In this document: positions 1 to 8,146 of the stretch, piece by piece
Layout of the letters: each line of letters opens with the position of its first letter
Position numbering within the stretch: position 1 is the stretch's first letter
Assembly: GCF_001282725.1 (NCBI RefSeq)
Contig: NZ_LN876587.1
Span: 596,075 to 660,074, forward strand
Reading direction: 5' to 3'
Source: Inediibacterium massiliense
GTDB lineage: Bacteria; Bacillota; Clostridia; Peptostreptococcales; Thermotaleaceae
DNA length: 64,000 bases
The notes under the pieces: generated by a model
Told to the model about the DNA's origin: nothing
Databases searched by the model: none
What the model saw: the letters and a program-made list of their open reading frames with translations, nothing else
Made by a program: the position numbers and the translations under genes

Positions 1-123
1 AATTTTAAAAACAAACGATCCAGAAAAGCTTTTAAAAAAGTAGGTTTTACACAAGATAAAGAATTACTAAAAGAAATTCAATATTCTATTTCTATGGATG
101 AATTTTTACAGTTTGTATCCTAA
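1..123 (+). CDS. C-terminal end of a GNAT-family N-acetyltransferase (cut by window edge)
   Basis: Only the last 40 codons are present, ending in TAA at 121-123. The peptide begins NFKNKRSRKAFKKVGF. The pattern of N, RS, KAF and then VGF is typical of the last helix and strand of GNAT acetyltransferases, which transfer an acetyl group from acetyl-CoA to an amine. The acetyl-CoA site and the start lie outside the window, so the substrate cannot be judged. The next promoter lies 50 bp downstream, so this gene is not part of the riboswitch operon. Confidence 0.5.
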   Translation, partial: NFKNKRSRKAFKKVGFTQDKELLKEIQYSISMDEFLQFVS

Positions 124-172
124 TGAGATATTTTATGCATAGGAAAAATTTGTACTTTTTTCAAAAATAGTA

Positions 173-201
173 TTGACGTAATTAAGTACTTTTGTTATAA
201 T
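173..201 (+). promoter_or_regulatory. Promoter for the SAM-riboswitch operon
   Basis: TTGACG (173-178) and TATAAT (196-201) are separated by 17 bp, a near-consensus housekeeping promoter. Transcription would start near 208, about 30 nt before the first SAM-I aptamer. No second promoter is evident between the two aptamers, so both should lie in one leader. Confidence 0.8.
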
Positions 202-236
202 TCCATTAATCTTAAGTTTCGAAACTAAATAGTATA

Positions 237-355
237 CTCTTATCAAGAGAGGTGGAGGGACTGGCCCAATGAAGCCCAGCAACAACTTAGACTATAAGAG
301 ATCTAAGAAATGTGCTAAATCCTGCAGAATGTGATTTCATTCTGATAGATAAGAG
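237..355 (+). promoter_or_regulatory. SAM-I (S-box) riboswitch aptamer, first of two
   Basis: P1 is formed by CTCTTATC (237-244) and GATAAGAG (348-355). Between them are the conserved S-box elements AGAGGTGGAGGGACTGGCCC, ATGAAGCCCAGCAAC and GTGCTAAATCCTGCAGAA. SAM binding to this family normally stabilises P1 and turns the downstream genes off. The 3' P1 strand and the following AAGAGGAGGA can pair with TCCTCTTC of the downstream terminator, which is a classical antiterminator arrangement. Confidence 0.95.
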
Positions 356-373
356 GAGGAAGTATATATATTG

Positions 374-406
374 AGTCCTCTTCTGATATCAGAAGAGGAC
401 TTTTGT
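374..406 (+). terminator. Intrinsic terminator of SAM riboswitch 1
   Basis: The inverted repeat at 374-401 (AGTCCTCTTCTGA with its complement) is followed by TTTTGTTG. Its left arm can alternatively pair with the riboswitch 3' strand, so it is the SAM-controlled expression platform. Confidence 0.9.
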
Positions 407-442
407 TGTTGATGCATCGACAAAATAAATTAAATAATAAAA

Positions 443-560
443 TTCTTATCAAGAGAGGCGGAGGGACTGGCCCAATGAAGCCCAGCAACAACTTAGATTG
501 TAAGAAATCTAAGAAATGTGCTAAATCCTGCAGAATGTGTTTCATTCTGATAGATAAGAA
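443..560 (+). promoter_or_regulatory. SAM-I (S-box) riboswitch aptamer, second of two
   Basis: This is a near copy of the first aptamer. P1 is TTCTTATC (443-450) with GATAAGAA (553-560), and the internal elements are nearly identical (AGAGGCGGAGGGACTGGCCC, then ATGAAGCCCAGCAAC, then GTGCTAAATCCTGCAGAA). It lies about 40 nt after the first terminator. Transcription must therefore read through two independent SAM-sensitive terminators to reach the genes. Confidence 0.95.
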
Positions 561-570
561 AGTATCTTAA

Positions 571-603
571 AAAGCTGCTTTCTTATGAAGCAGCTTTTTT
601 TAT
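571..603 (+). terminator. Intrinsic terminator of SAM riboswitch 2
   Basis: AAGCTGCTT, a short loop and AAGCAGCTT are followed by a run of seven T. CTTTCTTAT within the hairpin is complementary to ATAAGAAAG at the aptamer's 3' end, giving an antiterminator alternative. Confidence 0.9.
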
Positions 604-664
604 GGAGTAAAAAATACGCTAAATCAATTTGAAGAATTCAAACAAATACCTAGGAGGTTGTCAA

Positions 665-1972
665 ATGGAAGGAAAATACTGGAATGAAGCAATTGAAACT
701 TTAACAAGAGAAGAATTAGAAGATTATCAACTTAAAGAATTAAGAAATGAAATTAAGTTTGCCTATGAAAATTCTCCATATTATAAAGAGTCTTTTGATC
801 AAGTAGGTGTGAAACCTGAGGATTTAAAAACTTTAGACGATTTGAGGAAATTTCCATTTGTAAATAAACAAGTAGAAAGAGAAAGGCAAAAGAAAAAGCC
901 TATTTTAGGGGATATGTGTGCAGTTGATGAAAAAGAGATTGTATTTATGTCTACATCTAGCGGTTCTACTGGAGTTCCTACAGTAAGTCCATTTACGAAG
1001 GAAGATTTTGAACAATTCCAAGATATAGAGAGCAGGTTATTTTGGGGAGTAGGTATGAGATCAACGGATCGATATGTCCATGCATTAAATTTCTCCCTTT
1101 TTGTTGGGGGACCAGATGTAATAGGAGCACAAAATCTTGGAGCTTTATGTATTTGGGCAGGAACTCTTCCATCTGATAGACTTTTGTTTATTTTAAAAGA
1201 GTTTCAACCAACAGCAATTTGGACCACACCTTCTTATGCGTGGTATCTAGGAGAAACGGCCAAAAAACAAGGTATAGATCCAGCAAAAGATTTATCTATT
1301 CAAAAAATTATTGTAGCAGGAGAACCAGGAGGCTCTATTGATGTAACAAAAAGTGCAATAGAAAAACTTTGGGGAGCAGATGTTTTTGATTTTTATGGTA
1401 TTTCAGATATATTTGGAGCTTGTGCAGGAATGTGTGAAGCAAAAGATGGACTCCATTTGGCTGAAGACCAAATTTTATTGGAAGTATTAGATCCTATAAC
1501 ATTAAATCCTGTAGCCGATGGAGAAAGAGGCGAGATGGTACTTACTACTCTTAAAAAGAAAGCAAGACCTATGATTCGTTTTAGAACAGGAGATATTGTG
1601 ACATATACGTCTAAACCATGTATATGCGGAAGAACTCATAAAAGAATTCATGTAGTAGGAAGATTAGATGATATGTTTATTGCAGCAGGGGTGAATGTTT
1701 TTCCAAGTGATATTGAATTTATTGTAAGAAATGATAAAGATACTACAGGAGAATATAGGATCTTTGTATTTAATGAAAACCATATTACAAAATTTAGAGT
1801 GGAAATTGAAAAATCAAATAGTTCATTGATAGATAAAGAGGAAATTGCTCATAGAATTTCTAATAAAATAAAGGCACATCTTGGTGTTAGACCAAAAGTA
1901 GTTGATGTTTTAAGAGAAGGAGAACTTCCAAGGGCAACTCATAAAGCAAAGAGGTTGATTGATGAAAGATAA
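665..1972 (+). CDS. Phenylacetate-CoA ligase family (PaaK-like) acyl-CoA ligase
   Basis: This 435-residue ANL-superfamily enzyme should activate a carboxylic acid with ATP and CoA to give an acyl-CoA, AMP and PPi. Visible motifs are the P-loop STSSGSTGVPT (about residue 105), FYGISDIFG (about 245) and FRTGDI (about 310). The PaaK-type C-terminal domain follows (GRLDDMFIAAGVNVFPSDIE). The start at 665 is chosen because AGGAGG lies 7 nt upstream; an in-frame ATG at 629 has no ribosome site. It is the first gene after the tandem SAM riboswitches, 11 nt before an aminotransferase and upstream of a complete ferredoxin oxidoreductase. The acid substrate is not known. Aryl acids are usual for the family, but the riboswitch suggests 3-methylthiopropionate. 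Confidence 0.85.
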   Translation: MEGKYWNEAIETLTREELEDYQLKELRNEIKFAYENSPYYKESFDQVGVKPEDLKTLDDLRKFPFVNKQVERERQKKKPILGDMCAVDEKEIVFMSTSSGSTGVPTVSPFTKEDFEQFQDIESRLFWGVGMRSTDRYVHALNFSLFVGGPDVIGAQNLGALCIWAGTLPSDRLLFILKEFQPTAIWTTPSYAWYLGETAKKQGIDPAKDLSIQKIIVAGEPGGSIDVTKSAIEKLWGADVFDFYGISDIFGACAGMCEAKDGLHLAEDQILLEVLDPITLNPVADGERGEMVLTTLKKKARPMIRFRTGDIVTYTSKPCICGRTHKRIHVVGRLDDMFIAAGVNVFPSDIEFIVRNDKDTTGEYRIFVFNENHITKFRVEIEKSNSSLIDKEEIAHRISNKIKAHLGVRPKVVDVLREGELPRATHKAKRLIDER

Positions 1973-1983
1973 GGAGTGATTAT

Positions 1984-3156
1984 ATGCCTAAAGTAGCAAA
2001 TCGATTAGAAAAGTTTACAGAATCTATTATCAGAAAAATGACTAGGATTAGTAATGAATATGGAGCTATTAACCTTTCACAGGGATTTCCTGATTTTGAC
2101 CCTCCAGAGGAATTAAAAAATGAGCTTATAAAAGGAGCATTAGAAGGACCGCACCAATATGAGATTACATGGGGTTCACAACAATTTAGAGAGGCTCTTG
2201 CTAAAAAACAATCAAAGCTTATGAGGATAGATATTGATCCTAATACAGATATTGTAGTTACTTGTGGAAGTACAGAAGCTATGATGGTAGCTGTGATGAC
2301 AGTTTGTAATCCTAATGACAAAGTGATTGTATTTTCTCCATTTTATGAAAATTATGCTGCAGATACAATATTAACGGGTGCCAAGCCTATTTATGTTCCC
2401 CTTTGTCCTCCTAATTTTAAATTTCGTAAGGATGAATTAAGAAAGGCTTTTGAAGAAAGACCAAAGGCAATTATTCTTTGTAATCCATCTAATCCTATAG
2501 GAAAGGTATTTACAAGAGAAGAGCTTTTATACATAGCAGAACTGGCTGAAGAATTTGATACTTTTGTGATTACAGATGAAGTGTATGAACATATTGTTTT
2601 TGAGCCTTATGAGCATATTTATTTTGCAGGACTAAAAGGAATGAAAGACAGAACTTTATCTTGTAGCTCTCTTTCTAAAACTTATTCTATTACAGGATGG
2701 AGATTAGGATATATTATAGGTCCATCACAAGTTATTGACGGAGCAAGAAAGATACATGATTTTTTAACCGTTGGTGCAGCGGCACCTCTTCAGAAGGCAG
2801 CAGTAGCAGGACTTAGATTTTCAGATGAATATTATATAAATCTTCAAAGGGAGTATACCAAAAAGAGAGATTTATTTTTACAAGGATTAGATGAAGCCGG
2901 TTTAAAATATATTCCTCCTCAAGGAGCTTATTATGTGATGGTTGATATTTCTGAATTTGGATTTCAAGATGATCATCAATTTTGTGAATGGATGATCAAA
3001 GAAATTGGAGTAGCTGCAGTACCTGGCTCTAGCTTTTTTAAAGAGGAAATTAATGATTATGTACGTTTTCATTTTGCAAAAAAAGAAGAAACATTAAAAG
3101 AAGCCATCAAAAGATTAAAAAAATTAAAGGAAAAAGCAAGGAGGACTGTTTCATGA
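1984..3156 (+). CDS. Class I/II PLP aminotransferase, kynurenine/methionine (KAT/YbdL) type
   Basis: This is a 390-residue fold-type I aminotransferase. NLSQGFPDFDPP near the N-terminus, the cofactor-contact stretch VTCGSTEAM, LCNPSNPIGKVF, ITDEVYEHIVF and the Schiff-base lysine in SSLSKTYSITGWRLGY are all present. From memory the N-terminal and EVYEHI signatures match the KAT/YbdL subgroup; E. coli YbdL prefers methionine, and relatives accept aromatic amino acids. It should interconvert an amino acid and its 2-oxo acid. The start has an AAGGAGTG site. It overlaps the OFOR gamma gene by 4 nt, so the aminotransferase and oxidoreductase are probably translationally coupled and share a substrate. 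The exact specificity is inferred. Confidence 0.85.
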   Translation: MPKVANRLEKFTESIIRKMTRISNEYGAINLSQGFPDFDPPEELKNELIKGALEGPHQYEITWGSQQFREALAKKQSKLMRIDIDPNTDIVVTCGSTEAMMVAVMTVCNPNDKVIVFSPFYENYAADTILTGAKPIYVPLCPPNFKFRKDELRKAFEERPKAIILCNPSNPIGKVFTREELLYIAELAEEFDTFVITDEVYEHIVFEPYEHIYFAGLKGMKDRTLSCSSLSKTYSITGWRLGYIIGPSQVIDGARKIHDFLTVGAAAPLQKAAVAGLRFSDEYYINLQREYTKKRDLFLQGLDEAGLKYIPPQGAYYVMVDISEFGFQDDHQFCEWMIKEIGVAAVPGSSFFKEEINDYVRFHFAKKEETLKEAIKRLKKLKEKARRTVS

Positions 3157-3704
3157 TAGAAATCAAGTGGCTAGGTAGAGGAGGACAAGGAGCATTTACA
3201 GCTGCGAGACTTTTAGGTCTTTCAGCGGCTCTCTTTGAAAATAAATATGCTTTAGCATTTCCTTCCTTTGGACCAGAAAGAAGAGGAGCTCCTGTAGAGG
3301 CTTTTACAAAGATAGATGATCAAAAAATTACAGATAGAAGTCAAAGCAATACATGTGACTATTTAATTGTTTTAGATGAAAGTCTTATTCATAAAGATAT
3401 TTTTAAAGATGTAAAAAAAGATGGCAAGATTTTAATTAATACAGCTCATGTTGAAAAATATCAATTATACAAGGATTATAAAATAAAAGGCATAGATGCA
3501 ACGGGTATAGCATTAAAAGTTTTAAAAAGACCTATTACCAATACAGCCATGTTAGGTGCGTTGATAGGGATAAGTGAAATCATATCTTTAAAAGCTGGCA
3601 TAGAAGGATTTAAAAAAGGTCTTTCACCTTCAATATTAGATAAAAATATTGAGGTTTTACAAAGAGCTTTTGATTGTATAAAGGGAGGGAAAAGAATTGA
3701 ATAG
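3153..3704 (+). CDS. 2-oxoacid:ferredoxin oxidoreductase, gamma subunit
   Basis: At 183 residues this has the normal length of the gamma chain. It opens with IEIKWLGRGGQGAFTAARLLG, then FPSFGPERRGAPVEAFTKI, both hallmarks of the POR/VOR/IOR gamma domain that forms part of the CoA-binding region. The ATGA overlap with the aminotransferase and the 8-nt overlap with the delta gene give a compact gamma-delta-alpha-beta order. The complex oxidatively decarboxylates a 2-oxo acid to an acyl-CoA with reduction of ferredoxin, and is reversible. Confidence 0.9.
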   Translation: MIEIKWLGRGGQGAFTAARLLGLSAALFENKYALAFPSFGPERRGAPVEAFTKIDDQKITDRSQSNTCDYLIVLDESLIHKDIFKDVKKDGKILINTAHVEKYQLYKDYKIKGIDATGIALKVLKRPITNTAMLGALIGISEIISLKAGIEGFKKGLSPSILDKNIEVLQRAFDCIKGGKRIE

Positions 3705-3999
3705 ACCAATAATAAAAAAGTTTCATCCACCAAAGCATATTAAAGATTATCCTATTGGAACAAGTTTTCAAGCAGGTCATTTAGTGGAAAAAAATGCAGG
3801 ATGGAGAACTATAAAGCCAGTGATAGACTATGAAAAATGTGTAAAGTGTATGATATGTTATCTTTATTGTCCTGAAGGAACCATATTTAAAGAAAATGAA
3901 AAAATTCAAATAGATTATGATTTTTGCAAAGGGTGTGGCATTTGTGCAAAGGAATGTAAGGCTGGATCTATCCAGATGGTAAGGGAGGAGAGAAAATGA
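3697..3999 (+). CDS. 2-oxoacid:ferredoxin oxidoreductase, delta (ferredoxin) subunit
   Basis: This 100-residue protein carries two [4Fe-4S] motifs: CVKCMICYLYCPEG (about residues 47-60) and CKGCGICAKECKAG (about 77-90). It passes electrons between the TPP site and external ferredoxin. It begins at TTG (3697) behind GGGAGGG; there is no better ATG. It overlaps the gamma gene by 8 nt and the alpha gene by 4 nt. Confidence 0.9.
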   Translation: MNRPIIKKFHPPKHIKDYPIGTSFQAGHLVEKNAGWRTIKPVIDYEKCVKCMICYLYCPEGTIFKENEKIQIDYDFCKGCGICAKECKAGSIQMVREERK

Positions 4000-5189
4000 A
4001 GAAGGAGAGAGTATTTGTTTCAGGAAATGAAGCAGTAGCTATAGGAGTAAAATTAGCAAAGCCCCATGTGGTTTCTGCCTATCCTATTACCCCACAAACA
4101 ATAGTAGTGGAAAGATTATCTGAGATGGTAGAGAAAAAGGAATTAAAATGTGAGTATTTGCATGTAGAATCAGAACACTCAGCATTGTCTGCATGTATTG
4201 GAGCCAGTGCTGTAGGAGCAAGAACCTTTACAGCAACGTCTTCTCAAGGACTTTTATATATGGCAGAATGCCTTCATTATGCTAGTGGAGGAAGACTTCC
4301 AATTGTAATGATGAATGCAAATCGTTCCTTAGCTCTTCCATGGAGCATATATGGGGATCAAAGAGATTCCCTTTCTCTTTTAGATAGCGGATGGATACAA
4401 GTATATGTAGAAGATGCTCAGGAAAGCTTGGATATGATTTTGCAAGCTTATGCCATTGCAGAAGATGAAAGAGTTCTTACTCCTATTATGATAAATTTAG
4501 ATGGATTTGTACTTACTCATACCTATGAATCTGTTGAGGTTCCCAGTGATGAAGATGTACAAAAATTTTTACCCAAATTTGAACCTTCTTATCCCATGAG
4601 CTTAAAAAATCCTAAAAATTTGTTTTTTAGTTCAACTCCCAAAGATAATATGGAATTTAAATACCAGCAACATATGGCGTTAGTCAATGCAGTAGATGTA
4701 GTTGATGAAGTAGATGAAAAGTTTTACCAAGTATTTGGAAGAAAATATGGAGGGATGATAGAAACATATCTATGTGAAGATGCAGAAGTTGTTTTAGTAA
4801 CTCTAGGAAGCATTACAGGTACAGCTAAAGTAGTGGTGGATGAACTGAGAAAAAGTGGAGAAAAGGTTGGACTTTTAAAAATAAGATTTGTAAGACCATT
4901 TCCAGAAAAGGAGATTATAGAAATTGCAAAGAAAACAAAAGTTTTTGGAGTTTTGGAAAAAGATATTTCCTTTGGATATGAAGGAACGGTTTATACAAAT
5001 TTTAATTCTACATTGGCCAAGTTAGAAAAAAGTCCAAAGGCTTATAATTTCATAGGAGGATTGGGAGGAAGGAATATTTCTAAAGAAGATATAGACAAAA
5101 TTTTTAAAGAGTTAAAAGAGACATTACGTGGAAAAAAATTAAAAAAAGTTAATTTTATAAATTTGGGGGTGAATACGGATGAGCATTAA
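3996..5189 (+). CDS. 2-oxoacid:ferredoxin oxidoreductase, alpha subunit
   Basis: This 397-residue chain opens with SGNEAVAIGVKLAKPHVVSAYPITPQT, the pyrimidine-binding start of OFOR alpha subunits. EHSALSACIGASAVGARTFTATSSQGLLYMAE follows at about residue 55. The C-terminal transketolase-like part (LKIRFVRPFPEKEI; GRNISKEDI) is intact. The motifs fit POR or VOR chains and do not separate pyruvate from branched-chain or other oxo acids. It overlaps beta by 11 nt. Confidence 0.9.
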   Translation: MKKERVFVSGNEAVAIGVKLAKPHVVSAYPITPQTIVVERLSEMVEKKELKCEYLHVESEHSALSACIGASAVGARTFTATSSQGLLYMAECLHYASGGRLPIVMMNANRSLALPWSIYGDQRDSLSLLDSGWIQVYVEDAQESLDMILQAYAIAEDERVLTPIMINLDGFVLTHTYESVEVPSDEDVQKFLPKFEPSYPMSLKNPKNLFFSSTPKDNMEFKYQQHMALVNAVDVVDEVDEKFYQVFGRKYGGMIETYLCEDAEVVLVTLGSITGTAKVVVDELRKSGEKVGLLKIRFVRPFPEKEIIEIAKKTKVFGVLEKDISFGYEGTVYTNFNSTLAKLEKSPKAYNFIGGLGGRNISKEDIDKIFKELKETLRGKKLKKVNFINLGVNTDEH

Positions 5190-6069
5190 ATTATTAGATG
5201 AAAAGGAGTATTTTTATGGACATAAAGCATGTGCAGGATGTGGAGGAAGTCTTGCTGTAAGAACAGTTTTAAAGGTTTTAGGTCAAAAGAGTTTTGCAGT
5301 TTTACCAGCAGGCTGTATGTCAGCAGTTGGATTTATTTATCCTCAGCTATCTTTTACAGTAAATGCAGCCATATCTACCTTTGCTGGAACAGCCTCTATG
5401 CTATCAGGTGTAGCAGCAGGACTTAGAGCATTAGGGGTTGATGATTTTCATGCAGTGGGATTTGCTGGAGATGGAGGAACTGCAGATATAGGACTACAAG
5501 CCTTATCAGGAGCCATTGATCGAAAAGAAGAAATGATCTATATTTGTTATGACAATGAAGCTTATATGAATACAGGGATTCAACAAAGTGGACTTACCCC
5601 TTATGGAGCAAAGACTACGACTACTCCTGTTGGGCAGAACATACATGGATCTTTGAATAAAAAAAAGAATATGTTTGAAATTGTTGCAGCTCATAGAATT
5701 GATTACGCAGCTACAGCAAGTATAGGATATATTCATGATTTTATTAAAAAAGTAAATAAAGCAAAAAATATAAAAGGGACTTCTTATATACATGTGTATG
5801 CACCATGTCCTACAGGATGGGGAATAGAATCTGACTCAATGGTCCAAATTGCAAGAGATGTAGTGGATTGTGGCCTTTGGTATTTGGCAGAATATGAAGG
5901 TGGAGAATTTATATTAAATAAAAAGCCAAAAGAGTTTACATCTATTCAAGATTATCTTTTGAAACAAGGAAGATTTAAACATTTAGATGAAAAAGATATT
6001 CAACTTATTACAGAGGAAAGAGATAAAAAATGGGAAGAAATCAAAAAAAGATATAGATATGAAAGCTGA
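5179..6069 (+). CDS. 2-oxoacid:ferredoxin oxidoreductase, beta (TPP) subunit
   Basis: This is the 296-residue catalytic TPP-binding chain. HKACAGCGGSLA near the N-terminus gives the first cluster cysteines. The TPP-Mg motif GDGGTADIGLQALSGA is at about residue 98, followed by CYDNEAYMNTG and the variant TPYGAKTTTTPVG. CPTGWG at about residue 212 fits the remaining cluster ligand region. It is the last gene of the riboswitch operon; a terminator overlaps its stop codon. The substrate cannot be read directly. Confidence 0.9.
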   Translation: MSIKLLDEKEYFYGHKACAGCGGSLAVRTVLKVLGQKSFAVLPAGCMSAVGFIYPQLSFTVNAAISTFAGTASMLSGVAAGLRALGVDDFHAVGFAGDGGTADIGLQALSGAIDRKEEMIYICYDNEAYMNTGIQQSGLTPYGAKTTTTPVGQNIHGSLNKKKNMFEIVAAHRIDYAATASIGYIHDFIKKVNKAKNIKGTSYIHVYAPCPTGWGIESDSMVQIARDVVDCGLWYLAEYEGGEFILNKKPKEFTSIQDYLLKQGRFKHLDEKDIQLITEERDKKWEEIKKRYRYES

Positions 6070-6093
6070 GAGATAAATTCTTTCAGCTTTTTT
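6062..6093 (+). terminator. Terminator after the oxidoreductase operon
   Basis: AAAGCTGA (6062-6069) pairs with TCAGCTTT (6083-6090) and is followed by TTTTG. The hairpin starts within the last codons of the beta subunit. Confidence 0.8.
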
Positions 6094-6169
6094 GTATATA
6101 AATTTATATGATAACTAAATATAGATTTGTAAATACTATTGTAAAAGAAGTGCATAAGGAGGCATTGAT

Positions 6170-7630
6170 ATGAATCATAAAGGTTTATCAGCATGGCAAT
6201 TAACTATGATGGCCCTTGGAACAGTAGTAGGAGGATCATTTTTTTTAGGTTCTTCTGTAGCTATTCAAGCAGCAGGTCCTTCAGTGGTTATTTCTTATAT
6301 ATTAGGAGGTATTTTAATCTATTTTATTTTATTTGCTTTGTCGGAAATGACTGTAGCAAGTCCTCATCCTGGGTCTTTTCGAACCTTTGCAGAAAATATG
6401 TATGGACCAGGAGTGGGCTTTGTGGTTGGATGGGTTTATTGGACAGGAATTATTTTAGCTATGTCTAGTGAAGCTACTGCTGTATCTATTTTTTTGAGAA
6501 CGTGGTTTCCTAAAATTTCATTACCTATTATCGGATCTAGTGTAATTATTATAGTGACCCTTATGAATTTATTAGGAGCAGATAAGTTAAGCAAATTAGA
6601 AAGTGGATTAGCTGCTATTAAGCTTTTAGCTATTGTAGGTTTTATTGTATTAGGAATCGGATTGATTTTTGGGATGATTCCCAATTCACCTACAGTAGGA
6701 GCAGGTGCCCTTTATACAGAACCATTGTTTTCTGGTGGAATTGGAGGGATTGCAGGAAGTATGCTTATTGTGATGTTTACTTATGCAGGATTTGAAGTGA
6801 TAGGACTTGCAGCTTCTGAAACTAGTGAACCTCAGGTAATTGTGCCAAGGGCAATTTTTTATACTGTATTGGCATTAGTAGGATTATATATTACAGCTAT
6901 AGTTGTATTACTTCCTTTGATTCCTACAGATATTTTAAATTCAGAAGAAAGTCCGATGGTTCTTGCTTTAACTAGATGGAGATTAGGTTGGGCGGGAAAT
7001 GTAATGAATATTGTACTCATTAGCGCAATTCTTTCTACTATGTTAGCTGCCATGTTTGGATTAGGACGGATGATGAGGTCTTTAGCAGATGAAGGACATG
7101 CTCCCTCTTGGTTACAGGATAAAGGAGATATTCCCTATCGTGGAATTTTATTTTCTGGAGGAGCAATGCTCATAGGATTGTTTATGGGTCTTATCTTGCC
7201 AGAGCAAGTGTATATCTTTTTAGTCAGTTCAGGAGGATTCTCTCTTTTATTTACTTATCTTATTATATTGGCTACTCATTATAAGTTTAGAAAAAAGAAT
7301 GGTTGTCCCCCTAATGGAAAATGTCAGTTAAAAGGATATCCCTTTGTATCTTGGATTGCTATGATTAGTATTGTTTTGATTATTTTAAGTATGCCACTAG
7401 TTAAAGGTCAAGGATCAGGATTGATGGCAGGGCTTGGTTTAACTATTTTATATATAGGATTTTATTTTATGAAAAAATATTATATAAAAAGGCTTAGTGA
7501 GAATTTACAAGCTGCAAAGAAGAGAAATCTTTTAAAAGGAATAGATACAGTTCTTCCTAAGTGGCAGATGGAATCTTCAGAGGAGTTAATTTTTGATAAA
7601 GTAAAAAAGAAAAAGAATATAAAAAAATAA
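6170..7630 (+). CDS. APC-superfamily amino-acid permease
   Basis: This 486-residue integral membrane protein has about 12 hydrophobic segments. It begins GLSAWQLTMMALGTVVGGSFF, the usual first helix of the amino acid-polyamine-organocation family (G-VVGG unwound substrate-binding helix). It ends in a basic cytoplasmic tail rich in lysine. AAGGAGG precedes the ATG. It lies 100 nt after the OFOR terminator in the same direction, so it is expressed by readthrough or from its own promoter. Transport of the amino acid handled by the upstream operon is likely but not shown. Confidence 0.85.
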   Translation: MNHKGLSAWQLTMMALGTVVGGSFFLGSSVAIQAAGPSVVISYILGGILIYFILFALSEMTVASPHPGSFRTFAENMYGPGVGFVVGWVYWTGIILAMSSEATAVSIFLRTWFPKISLPIIGSSVIIIVTLMNLLGADKLSKLESGLAAIKLLAIVGFIVLGIGLIFGMIPNSPTVGAGALYTEPLFSGGIGGIAGSMLIVMFTYAGFEVIGLAASETSEPQVIVPRAIFYTVLALVGLYITAIVVLLPLIPTDILNSEESPMVLALTRWRLGWAGNVMNIVLISAILSTMLAAMFGLGRMMRSLADEGHAPSWLQDKGDIPYRGILFSGGAMLIGLFMGLILPEQVYIFLVSSGGFSLLFTYLIILATHYKFRKKNGCPPNGKCQLKGYPFVSWIAMISIVLIILSMPLVKGQGSGLMAGLGLTILYIGFYFMKKYYIKRLSENLQAAKKRNLLKGIDTVLPKWQMESSEELIFDKVKKKKNIKK

Positions 7631-7842
7631 AAAATTTTATAAGAGAGTATTCAATATATTTGAAAATAAAATGACAAAATAATGACAGGAAGAATGTGTG
7701 TTTCTTGCATGATAAAAATAAGAAGCATATATACAATCTAAACTTAAAATATACAATTTATATTTAGGATGTGTATCAATGAGAGTAAACGAGAAGAATA
7801 TAGTAAAATTCATTCTAAAAATTCAAAAAATAAAAAAAGTAT

Positions 7843-7873
7843 AACAGTGCCAATTTTTTAAATTGGCACTGTT
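7843..7873 (-). terminator. Perfect 14-bp hairpin, U-run on the minus strand
   Basis: AACAGTGCCAATTT (7843-7856) and its exact complement (7860-7873) enclose a 3-nt loop. On the plus strand no T-run follows. Read on the minus strand the hairpin is followed by a T-rich tail (complement of 7822-7842), so it would stop a leftward transcript. No leftward gene is annotated to its right. Confidence 0.5.
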
Positions 7874-8104
7874 AATAATGGAAGAGTTTATAAAAAACTT
7901 GCAAAAAACCAAAAAAATATAAATGCAAGATGAGAATGTTGAAATTTCAATTGTTTCAAACTGGAGATAACTAAGTATAAGAGCGTAATAAAGAAACAAT
8001 AATGTATCAAAATTTGTCTAAACACTGCTCATTCTTTAAAATAGATGAAAATAGCTCAATATAGAGTTAAACAAATTTTCAAAACCATGTTAAAATGTGT
8101 ATAA

Positions 8105-8120
8105 ATTGGATTGGTCCAAT
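8105..8120. promoter_or_regulatory. Palindrome upstream of gntR, candidate operator
   Basis: ATTGGA-TTGG-TCCAAT is an inverted repeat with 6-bp arms between a plausible -10 region and the gntR ribosome site. Autoregulation by the adjacent GntR protein is an inference. Confidence 0.35.
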
Positions 8121-8146
8121 GCAACAAAAAAGGGGATTGTTTGGAA

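Larger units (their letters stand above)
7631..8146. other. Intergenic region between the permease and gntR
   Basis: This 516-bp A/T-rich stretch holds no convincing gene. A 21-codon ORF (7779-7844, MRVNEKNIVKF start) has only a weak ribosome site and ends in a hairpin, so I do not call it. Other contents are the perfect hairpin at 7843-7873 and a palindrome (8105-8120) just before the gntR start. Possible -10 boxes lie near 8091-8104. Confidence 0.4.

Noticed and set aside
315-545. Minus-strand ORF across the two riboswitches
   Set aside because: It is antisense to structured RNA with near-identical repeats, which explains the open frame.
7779-7844. 21-codon ORF after the permease
   Set aside because: Only a weak ribosome site and no recognisable features; too short to support without conservation data.
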